From contig NZ_CP045997.1 in NCBI RefSeq assembly GCF_010233585.1, positions 6,871,018 through 6,935,017 on the forward strand: a DNA stretch of 64,000 nt, read 5' to 3'. A model generated the notes under the pieces. It saw only the letters and a program-made list of their open reading frames with translations. It had not been told where the DNA came from and made no database searches. The translations under genes were made by a program, and so were the position numbers. This stretch comes from Spirosoma endbachense. GTDB lineage: Bacteria > Bacteroidota > Bacteroidia > Cytophagales > Spirosomataceae. Position 1 is the stretch's first letter; every line of letters starts with the position of its first letter. Shown in pieces: positions 63,194 through 64,000 of this stretch.

Positions 63194-64000
63194 TCAATAG
63201 AACTTAGCGCGACGATCTTCTACTTTAGCGGCTTCTTTGATAGCTTCGTTAATGTAGAATCCTGTACGCGATGTATTGTTCTGTTGAATCTGTGTTTTGT
63301 AGAGCGCATAATCCGCAACAGCAGGAGCAGGTGTTAACTGGGTCGTTTCTACCATTAACACACCACCCTCACCAGCGAACGGCTTCGAGCGTTTTCCTGG
63401 CTTGAGACCGAAAGCGGTACCTAAGGCAACAGGGTCAACTCCGGCGCTACGCAGGAACCCGGTTGCCAGATTTACGTCTTCTACAGTTTCAACCAAAGCA
63501 CCAGATCCGTATTTCTGAGCAATCGCTTCGAATGTACCGCTGGCATTGCCAAGCTTACTGATGATCTGTTGACCTTTGAGTTCATTCCGAACTTTAGCAG
63601 TCAACTCAGCCCGGTAGTCCTCAACCTTTACCTCATCTTTATCGGTCTTGTTGGTCAAAACAGCAATTACATATTGATCACCAACTTCAAACGGTTCGGA
63701 TACCGAGTTAAGATCGGTTTTGTCATCGAATGCCCAGCGAACGATCGAACGGGCATCAGCTAATGCATTAATATTGCTGGCATTTTCAGGAACTCGATCG
63801 GCGGTAGCAACAACAATCGATTTATCTTCCTTCACTTTAGCGTTGAACGCTTCTTTGGTACGCACGTCAGCAGCGAACTGGTCCGCCTTGCGTAAGGCTT
63901 CGTCGCGTGTTGTCTGGCTTGGTGCGATCGTTTTGCCAATACCAGCGATGCGATAAAGCACATCGGTCTTAGGCTGCGTTACTTTAATAATGTGATAACC
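63194..64000 (-). CDS. C-terminal part of a PpiD/SurA-like peptidyl-prolyl isomerase
   Basis: The frame runs from the stop at 63194 through the right edge, so the N-terminus lies outside the window; 269 residues are visible. The first visible residues GYHIIKVTQ are the end of a parvulin (PpiC) rotamase domain. After them come helical and mixed segments (TRDEALRKADQFAADVRT, KEAFNAKVKED, DYRAELTAKVRNELKGQQIISKL) and ALGTAFGLKPGKRSKPF, as in PpiD C-terminal regions. The protein is normally anchored in the inner membrane by an N-terminal helix and assists periplasmic folding. Confidence 0.88.
   Translation of the reverse strand, partial: GYHIIKVTQPKTDVLYRIAGIGKTIAPSQTTRDEALRKADQFAADVRTKEAFNAKVKEDKSIVVATADRVPENASNINALADARSIVRWAFDDKTDLNSVSEPFEVGDQYVIAVLTNKTDKDEVKVEDYRAELTAKVRNELKGQQIISKLGNASGTFEAIAQKYGSGALVETVEDVNLATGFLRSAGVDPVALGTAFGLKPGKRSKPFAGEGGVLMVETTQLTPAPAVADYALYKTQIQQNNTSRTGFYINEAIKEAAKVEDRRAKFY

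Overview
The window looks like chromosomal DNA of a Bacteroidota member, most likely an environmental Cytophagales bacterium close to Spirosoma or Dyadobacter. The signs are a SusC/SusD pair, glycoside hydrolases with Sec signal peptides, many lipoproteins with short lipoboxes, LytTR two-component genes, atpD-atpC separate from other ATP synthase genes, almost no Shine-Dalgarno sequences, and promoters of the TTG-N20-TAnnTTTG type (best example at 3602-3632). The genus assignment is inference. I see no rRNA, tRNA, CRISPR array, prophage or transposase.

Layout. 1-6.3 kb: end of a membrane protein gene, an aldo/keto reductase, MalQ (GH77), then atpD and atpC with a secreted-protein gene between them. 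6.4-10.5 kb: a LytS/LytTR pair, an intradiol-dioxygenase-like lipoprotein, an unknown gene and a pirin-like protein without metal ligands. 10.5-13.5 kb: gcvP. 13.8-23.5 kb: a surface-glycan region with a GT-C-like membrane protein, GT2, DUF268 and FkbM methyltransferases and a GT11 fucosyltransferase on the plus strand. Facing these is a tightly coupled minus-strand operon (large membrane protein, polyprenol-phosphate-type GT2, DUF2304), and then a flippase-like LPG-synthase TM protein. 23.5-27.8 kb: a rhamnoside operon (GH105, GH106, L-rhamnose mutarotase).

28.2-35.4 kb: an amidohydrolase, two secreted proteins of unknown role (one vWA-like), a metallophosphoesterase, and an operon in which a GDPD lipoprotein is flanked by two predicted beta-barrels. 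35.5-44.2 kb: a SusC/SusD pair followed by a very large FG-GAP/ASPIC lipoprotein. 44.6-50.3 kb: a conserved orphan protein, an S41 protease, YraN, LipB, an unknown protein and a PolB-type exonuclease relative that has lost catalytic residues. 50.4-64 kb: RNase R, a DUF5916 outer-membrane protein, a TPR histidine kinase, an ECF sigma factor overlapped by a small gene, endonuclease III, Ndk, a DHH phosphoesterase, an FKBP lipoprotein, RdgB and the end of a PpiD-like foldase.

The window is a mix of housekeeping and accessory genes. Long, often perfect hairpins (11-30 bp stems) end many transcription units. Nothing here is a clear new defence or mobile system. The most unusual items are the gene inserted between atpD and atpC, the degenerate exonuclease, the palindromic repeat that forms the LipB C-terminus, the barrel-GDPD-barrel operon, the conserved orphan at 44.6-46.1 kb, and the paired glycan operons.
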